In this document: positions 1-11,315 of the stretch, in pieces
Layout: the number at the start of each line of letters is the position of its first letter
Numbering within the stretch: the first letter of the stretch is position 1
DNA from: Karstenula rhodostoma CBS 690.94
Lineage: Eukaryota; Ascomycota; Dothideomycetes; Pleosporales; Didymosphaeriaceae
NCBI GenBank assembly: GCA_010093485.1
Contig: MU001500.1
Location: 320,198 to 384,197, forward strand
Length of the DNA stretch: 64,000 nucleotides
Direction: 5' to 3'
Notes under the pieces: model-generated
Told to the model about the DNA's origin: nothing
The model's input: only the letters and a program-made list of their open reading frames with translations
Databases searched by the model: none
Position numbers and translations under genes: made by a program

Positions 1-2153
1 AGGAGGAGGCCCCCGCGCCACCGGCCGAGCCCACTGTCATCCCTCCCACGCAAGCCAAGTCAGCTGGAGCAGGCAAGCCGAAACCCGCACACCTCAAGTT
101 GGAGACCACCAAGGCCGTCGAGCCGCCTGCCCCCACGCCCGGCATGATGTCGCTCAAATCGGCCCGCTTCCTTCAGGTGAAGAGTGAGCTCGTCAAGTAC
201 CCCGAGGGCATCCAATCTCCCAACCCGGCGCTCAACGTGGGCACAAAGTCCAAGGGCAAAGTGTACGAGCCCTCGTTCCTGCTGCAATTCCAGGATGTGT
301 TCAAGGAGAAGCCTTCTGTGGACTGGGATATGAAGCTCAAGGAGACTGTTGGCGACTCGTCCGAGTCTGCTGGTCCCAAGTCTGCCCGTGGTGCCCCGTC
401 GGGTATGGGTGGTCGACAGCCGTCTCGTAGTGGCCTGGGCGGCCCTATGGGCAGCTTCACAGGCTCCTTCCCTACAGGACGTACCCTGCCACCTGGCACA
501 ACCTCTGCTCAGCGCTTCGAAGCGGCACAGCGTAGTGGAGGCCCAATGACCAATCCTCTTGCACAGTTGGTCGGACCTCCTCGTGCTGGCGGTGGTTTCC
601 CCGTGCAGATGGCACGCACCTCGTCCTTCCAAAGCATGGCGCCCAACTCTCCCCGTGTCGGTAGCTCCCGTGGACGCGGCAGCCGCCGTGGAGACAAGCC
701 TGCGAATAAGAAAGAGGAGGCCGCAATGCCGCTGACTGCTGGCATGGATCTCAAGCCCCTTGAAAAGTCTACCACTGGTTGGACGCCGCACTCCAAGAGC
801 CAGCAAGCTGCTGCTCAGCTGGCAGCAGGCCACCTCGCTCCCGACATGGTCCAGCGTAAGGTCAAGGCTGCTCTCAACAAGCTTACTCCCGAGAAGTTCG
901 ACAAGATCTCTGACCAGATCCTCGAAATTGCTGCACAGAGCAAGAACGAGGATGACGGCCGCACACTGCGACAGGTCATCCAGCTGACGTTCGAAAAGGC
1001 TTGCGACGAGCAGCATTGGTCTTCCATGTATGCCAAGTTCTGTTTTAAGATGCTGAACACTATGGACCCCGCCATTCGCGACGAGAACGTCAAAGACAAG
1101 CACGGTCAACCTGTGGTTGGAGGTGCCCTGTTCAGGAAGTACCTCCTCAACCGCTGTCAAGAAGAGTTCGAAAAGGGTTGGGAGGTCAATCTGCCTGCCA
1201 AGCCCGACGGCGAGAAACAAGAGGAAGTCTTGCTTTCGGATGAGTACTACGTTGCTGCCGCTGCCAAGCGTAAGGGTCTCGGTCTCATCCAGTTCATTGG
1301 TGAGCTCTACAAGCTCAACATGCTTACCCTGCGCATTATGCACGAGTGTGTGCTCAAGCTCCTCGACTTTGAGGGTCTTCCCGATGAGTCCGCGATCGAG
1401 AGTTTGGTCAAGTTGCTCCGTACTGTCGGTGCGACCATGTCGACGGCCGACGCCGGACCAAAGATGCTGTCCGTCTACTTCGAGCGTGTGGAGAAGATCA
1501 TGAATATGGAGGCGCTGCCATCGCGTCTCAAGTTCATGTTGCTCGACCTTGTTGATCTCCGCAGGGGGAACTGGCGCGACAAGCAAGCCGACAAGGGACC
1601 AAAGACCATCCAGCAGATTCACGCCGAGGCTGCTGCCGCTCAGCAGGCTGCCGCTCAATCAGCTGCCAACAACCGTGGTGGTCGCCTTCCACAAGGCCGC
1701 GGTGATGCTCGGTCCTTCTCTGGAGGTGGAATCCCGCCTCCTCAGGATTTCGGCAGCCGCGTCGCAATGGATGACCTGCGCAAGTTGACCAAGGGCTCAT
1801 CTGGCCGCAACAGTAGCGGCATTGGTCCTTCCATGCTTGGCGGGCGCTCTGGCAGTGGCCGACGTGGTCTTGGACCTGGTGGAGCCTTCGGAGCAGGTGC
1901 AGAGTCAGGAGCCTCGTCCCGAACAACTACCCCTCCTGTCCAGAAGGAGAAGGAGTCCACATCCCACGCGAACTCGTTCAGGTATGTCACATCACCCTTA
2001 TCTACTGACCAATTACTGACTATTCATAGTGCACTCATGGCTCTTGACAACGAAGGTGCGGAAGAGGTCAGCTCTCCGCCTCCGGCCGCGTCTCCTCAAC
2101 CGTCGAAGGCAGCGCCTGGTGCTTCTGCCACCGACGCCAAGCCATCCGAATAG
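1..2153 (+). CDS. Translation initiation factor eIF4G, 3' part
   Basis: Scaffold subunit of the cytoplasmic cap-binding complex eIF4F, joining eIF4E and eIF4A. The frame is open to the left edge, so the N-terminus lies outside. An eIF4E-binding motif YEPSFLL (YxxxxL-phi) is at about nt 264-284. The MIF4G HEAT domain runs from about nt 849 (KVKAALNKLTPEKFDKI) to about 1570. Gly/Arg/Ser-rich RGG-like linkers lie on both sides, as is usual for fungal eIF4G. A 48-nt intron at 1982-2029 (GTATGT...TTACTGAC...CATAG) is in frame and stop-free; splicing gives NSFSALMALDNE, a tail I judge typical of fungal eIF4G, whereas read-through adds 16 residues. Stop is TAG at 2151. A long antisense ORF over this gene is a codon-bias artefact. 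Family is certain; the spliced C-terminus is very likely. Confidence 0.95.
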   Translation, partial: EEAPAPPAEPTVIPPTQAKSAGAGKPKPAHLKLETTKAVEPPAPTPGMMSLKSARFLQVKSELVKYPEGIQSPNPALNVGTKSKGKVYEPSFLLQFQDVFKEKPSVDWDMKLKETVGDSSESAGPKSARGAPSGMGGRQPSRSGLGGPMGSFTGSFPTGRTLPPGTTSAQRFEAAQRSGGPMTNPLAQLVGPPRAGGGFPVQMARTSSFQSMAPNSPRVGSSRGRGSRRGDKPANKKEEAAMPLTAGMDLKPLEKSTTGWTPHSKSQQAAAQLAAGHLAPDMVQRKVKAALNKLTPEKFDKISDQILEIAAQSKNEDDGRTLRQVIQLTFEKACDEQHWSSMYAKFCFKMLNTMDPAIRDENVKDKHGQPVVGGALFRKYLLNRCQEEFEKGWEVNLPAKPDGEKQEEVLLSDEYYVAAAAKRKGLGLIQFIGELYKLNMLTLRIMHECVLKLLDFEGLPDESAIESLVKLLRTVGATMSTADAGPKMLSVYFERVEKIMNMEALPSRLKFMLLDLVDLRRGNWRDKQADKGPKTIQQIHAEAAAAQQAAAQSAANNRGGRLPQGRGDARSFSGGGIPPPQDFGSRVAMDDLRKLTKGSSGRNSSGIGPSMLGGRSGSGRRGLGPGGAFGAGAESGASSRTTTPPVQKEKESTSHANSFRYVTSPLSTDQLLTIHSALMALDNEGAEEVSSPPPAASPQPSKAAPGASATDAKPSE

Positions 2154-3419
2154 TCTCACACCTATGGTGACTTTCGGCCGTTCTTCGACCGCGTGCGATC
2201 ACACCTATACCCTTAGACGTCGCACGCGATACTTTAATCTTGTGTTGCATAGACGGGGCATCTTCTGCGCGCGTTGTTCTGCATTTGCGGGGTTTCCACT
2301 TCGGCATCATGACGGATATAAAAGTTTTTCAAGCTGTTGGGTCGGCATCCAAAAGAGCTGGGTGAGAGAACAAGACTCTTTGTTTTCGTCCTAGCACATC
2401 CTTGCACCACGACTCGTTCCGGTTTCTGGGGTTTTAACATACGGCGTTCCGGTTAATGGATCTTGTGGGGTCATTACCGCGGTCGTCCCCTACCGGGCGA
2501 AGCGTCTCCCGACACTTGGCACGATCTCTCGTCTCTTCTGCGTGTTTGCAGGAGCGTCACAGCGGTTGTCTGGGCAGCTTGCTGCCGCTTCATCTCGTTT
2601 TCAGTTTCTCTTTTTCTTCTTTGCGCCATTGCTCTATTTCCAGCGAGTATTAGAGGTGGAGCTTCACGTTTGCTTTGGAGGACGATATCCTTGGGGACAA
2701 TGACGCATCTCTTCATCGATGAACCAGCCACCATCTTGCGGATCTTACACATTCGAAAGTGGGGAGACGAAGGATGCATTGTTTGCTTCGGCATGATTAT
2801 GGTATGGACTGAATGGGTGGGGATCGGACTTGGTTCTGTCGCGGGCAGCTTCAAGGTGTAGATCTTTTAGTGTTCATATTTTGGCTCGAATCTAAAATAC
2901 TGTAAAAATTCGAGGTGCCAGCGTTTGTTGCGATGCGTGAAGCCTGTGCATGTCTTCAACGCACCTCCGGCTGGCGAGCTTGCGTCACACTTCAACGTTG
3001 CTCGAGGATAATCCCACCCGTACTAGCACATGCACAACATAGCTCCACAGCGAACCACGGAACTCCATCTTGTCTGTCATCGGGTCTCTTCGCCGAAAGC
3101 GGCTCCCAACATCGACGGCTCATAGCCGTGTAATATGATGGCAAGTGTAGCACTACCACCCTCTAGCGTACGGTCGGAAGAGCGTTCGTGAGTGGACGGC
3201 GGTACCGTGTGTGGAGGGGAAACGCACGCGCTACGTCATCAGGGCCTCGCGCTGACGCGGTGGGGTAAGGGGGACAGGGGGACAGACATATAACGGGCGG
3301 GGAAGCGCGCCAGACTTGCCCTGTACATACGCACTGCACTGTCTAGAGATACTCGTCACACGTTTTGAATCGGAATTTTATATCCAGGAAACAAGTTCAG
3401 AGAAAAGAAATAAGGCAAC
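2154..3419. other. Intergenic region, no gene seen
   Basis: This holds the 3' UTR of eIF4G and the upstream region of the small Gly-rich gene. Short ORFs here show no domain and no splice-linked continuation. A GC-rich stretch with CATATAACGGGC at about 3285 may belong to the promoter of the gene starting at 3420. Confidence 0.5.
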
Positions 3420-3876
3420 ATGACCGACCAGAACGAACAGCCGAAACAGGGGAAGGGTATGTTATATAAGTCCACGGTGGTGTGTGTTGCGCGATGCAGC
3501 TGACGAGCGAGAAATAGGTGTCTGGGGCTCTGTTACTGGCGGGATGAGTATGCCTTCCTCTCTCCTCAATCATACCCACATCCCTGCCCCCTCCATCACA
3601 TCCCCAACTAACTAACCAACCAACCCACCAGGCAACACACTCGGCGCCGCCACCGACACCGTCGGAAAGGGCGTCGGCGGCGCTACTAGCTTGCTCGGCA
3701 ACACGGTGTCGGGCCTTGGAAAGGGCGTGGGCGATACCGTGACGGGTGTTACGGGGGGCTTGGGGGATACGACGAAGGCTGCGGGTGGGATGGTGCAGGA
3801 TACGACGCGTGCGGGGGGCGAGGCGGTGGGGATTAAGAAGAATGTGCCTGAGGGGGAGGGGGAGGGGAAGAAATAG
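3420..3876 (+). CDS. Small glycine-rich repeat protein, unknown function
   Basis: Three exons (3420-3456, 3518-3547, 3632-3876) join in phase to 103 codons plus stop. Introns are 61 and 84 nt with GTATGT/ATAG and GTATGC/CCAG ends. The protein starts MTDQNEQPKQGKGVWGSVTG and then consists of Gly/Thr/Val repeats with loose period around 11 (LGNTVSGLGKG, VGDTVTGVTGG, LGDTTKAAGG), ending in an acidic-basic EGEGEGKK tail. There is no signal peptide and no membrane helix. The amphipathic, low-complexity repeats resemble LEA-like or stress-associated small fungal proteins, but that is inference. The clean phase of both introns is the main reason to call it a gene. Confidence 0.75.
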
Positions 3877-4211
3877 GGTTATGGGAAATGAGAGGGAGGT
3901 TTTTTTTATGAGGTGGGTGTGTTTGGATGAGATTGTAAAGGGGGTAATGGGGAGGGATGTGAATGTGGATAAGTTGAGGTTATTATTCTTCCAAAAGGGA
4001 GTGCGTGTAGTAAATACAAACCCTCTACGCCGTGCAACGTTACGCCATATCTACCATCTGATCGATCTCGCAGCACTGTCGTGTCTTCCCTGCCGTGCGA
4101 AACGAAATGTAGTCCAACGCAGCTCCGCGCACCGCGCCATGCAAAGCCGCTTTAGCCCACGTGGCTGCGAAACGCTTCTTCGAACCCCGTCCGAACACGA
4201 CGTACGCATTA

Positions 4212-6168
4212 TTACCAGCCGAACTTCTCCACCTGCACCATCACGTCTGCGCCCAGAGAGAGAAGGCTGGCACATGTATTACGTACGTCTCGCACGAGGC
4301 CGTCCGGCCCGCTGACGACGACGCCCGTCCGCCCTCCGTCCACCATCCCGCGAAGCGTAGAGGGGACGTCCGGACGTCCTGCTTCTGCCGTCGCGGCTGG
4401 GACGTGCGCTTCTAGACCCCAGGATACCAGCTCCGCCCACTTATCGGCAGGAATCCACGAGCGGTGGGAGGCTTCGTGCGTGATCCAGAGGAGCTTCACG
4501 TGCGTGCTTTTGGATGCGCTTTCGATATCGGAGGAGGGGCGGAGGAGCGCGTAGAGCAGGGGGTAGGCGACTGCGATGCCGGACCCGCCTGCGATGACGA
4601 CGGCGGTGTGGGATGCGCGCAGCATGTCGAGGGCGTGTGCGGAGCCGTAGGGCCCGTCGAGGCGGATGGGAGTGCTGCTGTGGGTGCGGGCGTAGGCTAG
4701 GAGACGGTGCGTGAAGCCGGTGTTGGCCTGGGCGCGGATGAGGAGGGTGAACCAGGCGTGCGCGGCGGCTCCATCGGAGACGGTATGGAGAGTGGGCGCG
4801 GCGGAGAAGATGGTGAAGGGGTGTGCTTGGAGTGCGTGGGTCCGGGACAGCGATGGGATCGTGAGGAAGACATGGTCGTTTGGTTTCCAGCCGTGGCGCA
4901 TCGTCTTCGGCATGAGCGCCGATTTGCGTGTCGAAGTGTCCCAGTTTGCGGACACGAGAACGGTGTTGTCGTCCTCCAGAACCGTCAACGTCGCAGGGTG
5001 CGTGGTCGTCTTCAGCCAGAGTCGGAAGAGGAGGCGGTCCACGGCGAATATCGCGAGGGAAGCACCCACGTAGGGTCGCGAGGTGTGGTAGTGGAACCAG
5101 AGGAAGGCTAGGCCGGCGATCTGGAAGAAGATGTGCAGTGCTAGGAAGACCTCGTACATGCGCTTGCGGAAGGTGCCGAGGGAGGTAAAGTAGAGGATCT
5201 GGTAGGAGAGAAAGGCGAGGAGGCCTAGGATGACGAGTCTGTTGAGGACGAAGCGGGCGAGGGTGAAGCCGATTTTGCGGAGGGCGGCGTACCAGACGAT
5301 GAACATGCCTGGTCAGAGAATGTGGTTAGTATAGCTCACGAACAAGATTCGTTCTGGGAGGTATTGGCTTCTTACCAGCAGAATGCAGAAACGCTTCAAA
5401 GCACAGCAGCTCCCCCATCCTCCGATGAAAGATGTTTAGGCTTTCGTAGGAGTACCCAGTCAGAAGCTTCAAAGGCTGATTCTTCGCAGCCAGAAGATAA
5501 AGCAGCGGGAGGTTAGCGGAGAAGATGAGCCCGCATCGGTCCGCAAAAGAGAAGATGTACATCAGCTCGTAGGTCATGCCGTAGAAGTTGTAAAAGAAGT
5601 TGAGCGCAGTGTATGCGAGAACAAAGAGCGATACCGAGTTTGTAGGCAGTGTTCTGTTGATGATCGGTATGGGACGAGGCTGGTACTGCAAGAATGCTTT
5701 GACGAGAAAGTACGGCTTCCACAGTCCTGGTGATCTTCGCGGGGACGATGCCGTGGAAAGAAGGGGGGATGTCTCGTCTGCCTCACCCACCTTCTTACTC
5801 GGAGCATCCGGAGGCGTCACGGTGCCCTCGATAGTGCTACTCGAGCTGGACCAAGCTTCATCGGCGGTCTCATCCCTCGTCTTACTCTTGCGGGCATCTC
5901 TCCTCCTCTTGTGCAGCGCCGCCTTCTCCCCCCAGTGCGATGCCGTGAAAACCAGCAACACCGCAAGCAACACGAGGTTGTACGTGCTCACTACCTTCCT
6001 CCCGTGCAGAACTGCTTCGGCGAGCTTCCGAAATTGTGGTGCTTTACCCGGGTCATCTGGCACGGGGTTAGTCTCGTTAGGTCCGCCTGCCGCACTGATA
6101 GTGAGTGTGGGCCCGCCCAGCGACGATTGCAGAGCGTCTCGAAGCCATGCTGTGAGTTCTTCTGCCAT
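4212..6168 (-). CDS. Ferric reductase-like transmembrane protein (FRE/NOX family)
   Basis: Two exons (6168-5376 and 5308-4212, intron 67 nt) give 629 residues. The family moves electrons from NADPH through FAD and two hemes across a membrane to Fe(III) or related acceptors. The N-terminus is followed by a hydrophobic helix (VVSTYNLVLLAVLLVF), a charged Ser-rich loop, then about six helices. Heme-ligand candidates are NIFHRRMGELL, AFLHSAG and the FLALHIFFQ...FHYH segment. The C-terminal half has the FAD-binding HPFTIFSA and the nucleotide-binding motifs GPYGSAH and AGGSGIA, and ends VEKFGW. The intron falls just after the FEAFLH heme helix, restoring LHSAGMFIVW. The long acidic/Ser loop after TM1 is variable in the family. 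Substrate cannot be told from sequence. Transcribed convergently with the small gene at 3420. Confidence 0.93.
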
Positions 6169-7867
6169 GGAAGGAAATGCAGGTGCTGTCTACAGCAGTG
6201 TGGAGCGAACTCTAGAACATTGACAGACCGTGAGGTACATGATGGGGCGCTCCACGTGCGTCAGAGACAAGGATGTGTGATCTGATACGCGCCAACGGGA
6301 TCTGATAAGCGGGTAGCGCATCACGTTCGAGCGATCGTGGGATACTTTCCAGGTGAACTTGTGTCACACATCGTTCACTCCATTAATCCTTGTCTTTTAG
6401 ATCCGTCACAAGAGCCAGCTTCTCTGCGACACCAAAGCTGGACGATGATTTTCGCTTCTGGATCCTCGCGTCCCTACCTATGGTCCGCAGCGTTCAACGA
6501 AGGCAAAGGATCTGTGACGCCTGCTTATTGAAGGCCGTTTCTCGCGCGGGCGCCTTGCTTTCTACCTACGGGTAAGCACTCATTAGCCTTTACAGAAATC
6601 GCTCTGTGATCGAGCAAGCTATGTCGGCCGTCGATTGCCTTGGAGCTATCATCCAGGGTCAAGTTGTCGTAGAGTAACTTATGCGCAATGCACATCCTAC
6701 ATACTCTCTGGTGACTAATTATCCGAGGACTAGCTACCACACAAGACGTTTTGGTTTCTGGGACAATGAGCCTGTCGAGCTCTCCTCCCTTCCTAGCCTC
6801 ATACAACAGGGATTGTCCCAGCTTGTAGCAACGGGCACCGAGTCAGCGTTGCCATCGCGATTAGCCACCACCGAATTCCTAATCTTCGAATCCGGCACTG
6901 AAGTGACGAGAGCAGTGCAGATCAGTTGTCCCGCGTATGGGGCTCATTTGTGCTTCGCTTGCCACCGGCCCCCATGCAGCTGAGCACAGTTCAGGTCCGA
7001 TCGCGTTGCTGAAATTAGAAGGCTGGGCATTCATTTGCTGACTAGCTGACCGGACGGACGTATTTACCAGTCTCCCTCATTGCAGCGTGGGTTCTCTTCA
7101 TCTTCGCGAAGGTCCGCTTGTAGTCGCAAGAGGATATCGAAGAAGTTTACTGTTCGACATGCGTAGACTTTTATTAGCAACCAGCAAGGCACAGCGCTCA
7201 CAACACTCACAACACTCGTCAGACCTTTGCTTACACCGATTGGAATCGAGGTCCAGCGCTCACTGCGCCTCATCCACACCCCTGCACCCACGTTCTTCTA
7301 ACGACATTCAGCCTCCACATCTTACCGCATCCGGTAGCTTGCTCCAACACGTCAATCCTTCACCGCACGACCCACCAAACGCCTTGCCCGTCCGTGTCCG
7401 CCTTAGGCTAATGGGTGGGCGCTATGCGCGTTATAGGGACCTTTTCGCTGCGGGCCCTCGGTAGCTGAGCTCTCGTGCGGGTCAGACGCCTTTGTCTTGT
7501 TGACAAGGACCGGGGCGTTGACTGTGCCTCATCCTTTACATAATAACGGGCGCTGTCCTCGCGTGCTGAGAGGTAATCGCACTTCTTCACGGTGACATAG
7601 CGCGCCCGCTCCTTTGTCCTGTTTCCTTTGAGCTTCCCCAGATCTACTACCTTAATGTCTATCACTATCGCTATCTGAATCACCTACCTACGGATACTAA
7701 TTCTTGGCGGCGAAGACTGGGATAAAATTACCTACCTCGTTCCTTGTTTCGACGTCGTCTTAACAGCTGTACCTCCCGCTACGTACACGCTCAGAAAGAG
7801 ATATATCAGCGCGTCAGCAGCAAGACCAGACCAGACCAGACCAGACCAGCGCCGACCCACCGCCGCC
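6169..7867. other. Intergenic region, no gene seen
   Basis: About 1.7 kb between two divergently oriented genes. Only short, unconnected ORFs without recognisable domains. It contains the pentanucleotide array at 7823-7847 just upstream of the next start codon. Confidence 0.5.
7823..7847 (+). repeat. (AGACC)5 microsatellite
   Basis: Five exact tandem copies of AGACC lie 21 nt upstream of the ATG of the Cys-rich membrane protein gene, so probably in its 5' UTR. Confidence 0.9.
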
Positions 7868-8911
7868 ATGTCGAACAAAGCTCTCGACCTCTTCGACCCA
7901 ACCTGCAAAGACGGCGCAAAGTGGTATGCCTGCGCGGCGACGTCGTCGAACCGCTCCCCCTTCGTGGGCTGCTGCAAAACCGACCCCTGCTCCATCAGCG
8001 GCTGCGCACTCGGCAACATAGCGGCCGTCTCCTTCAACGCCTCCGCCTACGGCACCCTCCCCGACCCCTCCTGCGGCTCCGCCTCTACCTTCTACTCGTG
8101 CATCAACGTCCCAAAAAACGACACCACCTTCTGGGGCTGCTGCAAGAGCAACGCCTGCAACCACCAGGGCGAGCCCGACAACAAGAGCTGCCCACAGAAC
8201 GACCTCACCGGCGCTGTGCTGGATACCGCGAGTCTGCAGCAAGCCTACAGCATCGACGGGACGAGCGGGACGGACGACTCGTCGAGCGGGGGTTCGCACA
8301 CGGGGGTCATCGTAGGCGCGGCAGTGGGCGGCGGTGTCGCCGTCGTCGCCATCATCGCCCTCCTCATCTTCTGCCTCTTCAAAAAACGCCGCGTCGCAAA
8401 GAAAAACTCCCGCCCTTCCTCCTCTTCCGCACTGCCCGGCCCAGAGAAAACAGAGTACCGCCACTCTGCCTACGACGAAGGTACGAGCACCACATCCATC
8501 TTCTCCCCCGCCGCTCCTGCCTCCGCGCACACCCACACCCACCGCGATAACGCCCGAGCCATATCTAACGCCCCCCCAGCACCGCCCATGTACAACTCCC
8601 CCACACCCCCGCCCTTTGCCGCCTTCGGCGCCCACCAGTACGCCCCCGTCGCGCAGTCCGGCGAGCCGCAGGAACTCCCCGCCGACTTCACACCTACCCA
8701 GCGCTACTCTGAACTGCCTGCCGAGGTCTCGCAGGGGCTACGGCAGCCGGCCGAGCTGGAGAGTCCCATGGTGAGTCCGCAGCCGTTTGGGAGTCCGCGG
8801 CAGAGCCCGCGGGTGCCGCAGTCGTCGAGGGTCGGGGAGGAGAGGCCGGGGACCGCGGATACGACGTATAGGGTTAGTTTGGGGGGGCTGGGGACTGCGT
8901 CGCCGCGGTAG
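7868..8911 (+). CDS. Cys-rich single-pass membrane protein, unknown function
   Basis: An intronless 347-residue ORF starting at an ATG in good context (CGCCGCCATGTC). Residues 1-118 hold two tandem units with identical cysteine spacing, C-x8-C-x12-C-C-x4-C (starting at Cys13 and Cys69; each contains GCCK). A Ser/Gly linker leads to one strong membrane helix at about 147-171 (GVIVGAAVGGGVAVVAIIALL), a basic stop-transfer segment FKKRRVAKK, and a Pro/Ser-rich tail of about 170 residues. The layout resembles fungal surface sensors of the Wsc/Mid2 type, but no WSC domain is present and no signal peptide is visible, which is odd for a protein whose cysteines should be extracellular. It could use the internal helix as a signal-anchor. 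No family name can be given with confidence. Confidence 0.85.
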   Translation: MSNKALDLFDPTCKDGAKWYACAATSSNRSPFVGCCKTDPCSISGCALGNIAAVSFNASAYGTLPDPSCGSASTFYSCINVPKNDTTFWGCCKSNACNHQGEPDNKSCPQNDLTGAVLDTASLQQAYSIDGTSGTDDSSSGGSHTGVIVGAAVGGGVAVVAIIALLIFCLFKKRRVAKKNSRPSSSSALPGPEKTEYRHSAYDEGTSTTSIFSPAAPASAHTHTHRDNARAISNAPPAPPMYNSPTPPPFAAFGAHQYAPVAQSGEPQELPADFTPTQRYSELPAEVSQGLRQPAELESPMVSPQPFGSPRQSPRVPQSSRVGEERPGTADTTYRVSLGGLGTASPR

Positions 8912-9158
8912 GGGGAGGGCGTGTGTCTGTCATTTAGCGTTTTGTTTTGTTTCTTGTGCATAGATTCGATTGGATTAAATACCCGATGTGTGGCCCGGAT
9001 GGTGGGTCTGCGCGTACAACCCTACTGTGGGTGAAAATGGAAGCATGGTGTATGATAGATGGGCAGTGGGATTTGCGCGTTTGTACGGCCTCGTACATAA
9101 TATCATGAGCAAGTACCTCCAACGCCAGCTGTTCCCTTTTCCGTCTCCGCACACACCC

Positions 9159-10127
9159 TTATTCGTTTGTCCACTCGGGCTTCTTCTTCTCCGCAAATGC
9201 CGTCATCCCAATCGTCTGGTCCTTGCTCCCAAACAGTCCGTGGAATATCCGCCGCTCAAACTCCACGCCGTCCCGCACGCCGAGCTCCTGGCTCTTGTTC
9301 ACCACCTCCTTGCACGCCTTGACCGCAATCTGGCTGTATCCCGCGATCTTCTCCGCAGTCGCGAGGGCCGCCTCGACCGTCTCCTCGGGCGTCTCGAACA
9401 CGCGCGCTGCCAGGCCCCACTCGCCCGCCTGCTTCGCGCTGATGTTGTCCCCCGTGAGTATGATCTCCATAGCGCGCGCCTTCCCGATTGCGCGAGTGAG
9501 CCGCTGGCTGCCCCCGCCGCCGGGAATGGTGCCGAGTTTGACCTCCGGCTGGCCGAAAGTAGCCTTGGGCCCGGCGTAGATGATGTCCGTCATCATGGCG
9601 AGCTCGCAGCCGCCGCCGAGGGCGTAGCCGTTGACTGCGGCAATGAGAGGCTTCTTGAGGAAGGTGACCAGCTCGGACCAGTTCTCGATGAAGTCGTTCC
9701 CGTAGGAGGTGCTGAAGGTGAGGTCCTTCATTTCTTTGATGTCGGCGCCGGCTGCGAAGGCGCGGTCGGAGCCCGTGAGGACGATGGCGCCGATGGACTT
9801 GTCGGCTTGGTAGGCGCGGAGGGCGGCGTTGAGCTCGAGGATGAGGGGGGTGCAGAGGGCGTTGAGGGCTTTGGGGCGGTTGAGTTGGACTGTGGGCAGT
9901 TAGTGACCATGTGTTGGAATCGAATACTGGGAATAGAGGAAGGTTGTACGAAGTTGGACTGGTCTTGGGAGTGGTAGACAGGTGGACTTACTGAAACCTA
10001 CACCGGGCTTTGGTGATGAGACGAGAATATGCTCATATGTCTTTCCGGCGGAGTAGTTGCGGGCAAACTGGAAGCCACATGCGGGCGCACGGGTGGCTGC
10101 CCTGACAGAGGATCTTAATGCCTGCAT
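9159..10127 (-). CDS. Mitochondrial enoyl-CoA hydratase
   Basis: Two exons (10127-9992, 9889-9159; intron 102 nt) encode 288 residues. It hydrates trans-2-enoyl-CoA to 3-hydroxyacyl-CoA in mitochondrial beta-oxidation. The first about 25 residues are basic and Ala/Arg-rich, as expected of a presequence. The splice restores GVGFIQLNRPKALNAL, the classic crotonase start. Catalytic glutamates are in GGGCELAMMTD and FGQPEVKLGTIPGGGGSQRL, and the oxyanion-hole loop is RAFAAGADIKEM. The C-terminus AEKKKPEW is typical of the ECHS1 group. Divergent from RER1, with starts 354 nt apart. Confidence 0.95.
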
Positions 10128-10481
10128 TCTAGCTATGTGTGTTCCCTTCGCTCAATTGAAGCGCAGAAATCCCAGCAAGAGGAGTGAATGTATCGAAGCT
10201 ACCGCTCGAGTGGAGCTACAATGACATAGCGGTTGACCTCGGCTCGCCTGGAAAGTAGTCCCGGCGCGAACCGCCAGACAGAGGTCCTTCCCCTTGGCAC
10301 GGGCCACGTTCCTAACCCTGGTAGGGCTGGAATCTTTCGCGGAGGCAACGGCAGCCTGCGACACGCAACACTTTGACACTTTTCCTCCACGCCTCAACAA
10401 CACGCCATCGTCTCCTCCGCCCTCCCTCGCGAATCCCCGCGCATCCATTAGCTACCGCATCCACATCGCCGCGCCGCCACC

Positions 10482-11315
10482 ATGGACGCCCCCGAGCCCG
10501 ATACCCCTTTCTCCGCCGTCACGGCGCAGACGACAAAATACGGAAGGGTGCGTGAACTGCCGTCTCGCTGGAAGTGGTCCTCGCGGCCTATTGCTGTTGC
10601 CTATTGCCAGACTCATTCGGTTGCAATGCGCTGCTTCTGCGAGACATGTGCAAGATGCGGTTGTTGACACGCGGCAGATATTCCAAGCCTACCTTGATAA
10701 ATCGACACCCTTCACCGCATACCGATGGATTGGTACCGGCGTCCTGTTTCTGGCTTTCGCACTAAGAATTTTCGTTGCCGAGGGGTGGTACATCGGTAGG
10801 CGCATCTATACCTGATCCCGCACGTAGTCTGCGTGGAATGAGGATCAGGGAGCCATGGTGGGGTTTGAGACTAACGTCCGCCAGTCGCATATTCGCTCGG
10901 CATCTACCTCCTAAATCTCTTTCTCGCTTTCATATCGCCCAAGTTCGACCCCTCACTGGAGCAGGATGAGGGCATGGAGGACGGCAACGCAGGGGGGCTG
11001 CCTACCAAGGCAGACGACGAGTTCCGGCCGTTCGTGCGCCGCCTGCCAGAGTTCAAGTTCTGGTACTCGACCACCAAGGCCATCACCATCGGCTTCCTGT
11101 GCAGCTGGTTCGAGGTCTTCAACCTGCCCGTGTTCTGGCCGGTTCTGGTGGTCTACTGGCTGATTCTGTTCGGCCTGACCAGTACGCACCTACAGCATGG
11201 TGAAGCAATACCTTGGCTAACATCGACAGTGCGCCGACAAATCCAGCACATGATCAAGTACCGCTACGTTCCCTTCACCGTCGGCAAGACGCGCTACCCC
11301 GGCGCCGCGAAATAA
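10482..11315 (+). CDS. RER1: RER1, ER-retention receptor of the Golgi
   Basis: Four exons (10482-10547, 10678-10795, 10885-11181, 11230-11315) give 188 residues, the family length. Rer1 returns ER membrane proteins from the cis-Golgi through COPI by recognising their transmembrane segments. Family landmarks are [71 protein letters not shown] and the end [16 protein letters not shown]. Four hydrophobic segments are visible. The last intron (48 nt) is a multiple of three and lacks a stop, so its retention would insert 16 residues before MRRQIQ. The first intron (130 nt) is long for this window. Confidence 0.96.

Noticed and set aside
60..1658. 532-codon ORF on the minus strand opposite eIF4G
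   Set aside because: Pure antisense shadow of a GC-rich coding region; Leu/Arg-rich with no domain, while the sense frame has eIF4G motifs.
7814..8635. 273-codon minus ORF and 268-codon plus ORF overlapping the Cys-rich membrane protein
   Set aside because: Gly/Val and Arg/Pro-rich frames produced by C-rich codons; the frame with two matching Cys units and a membrane helix is the real one.
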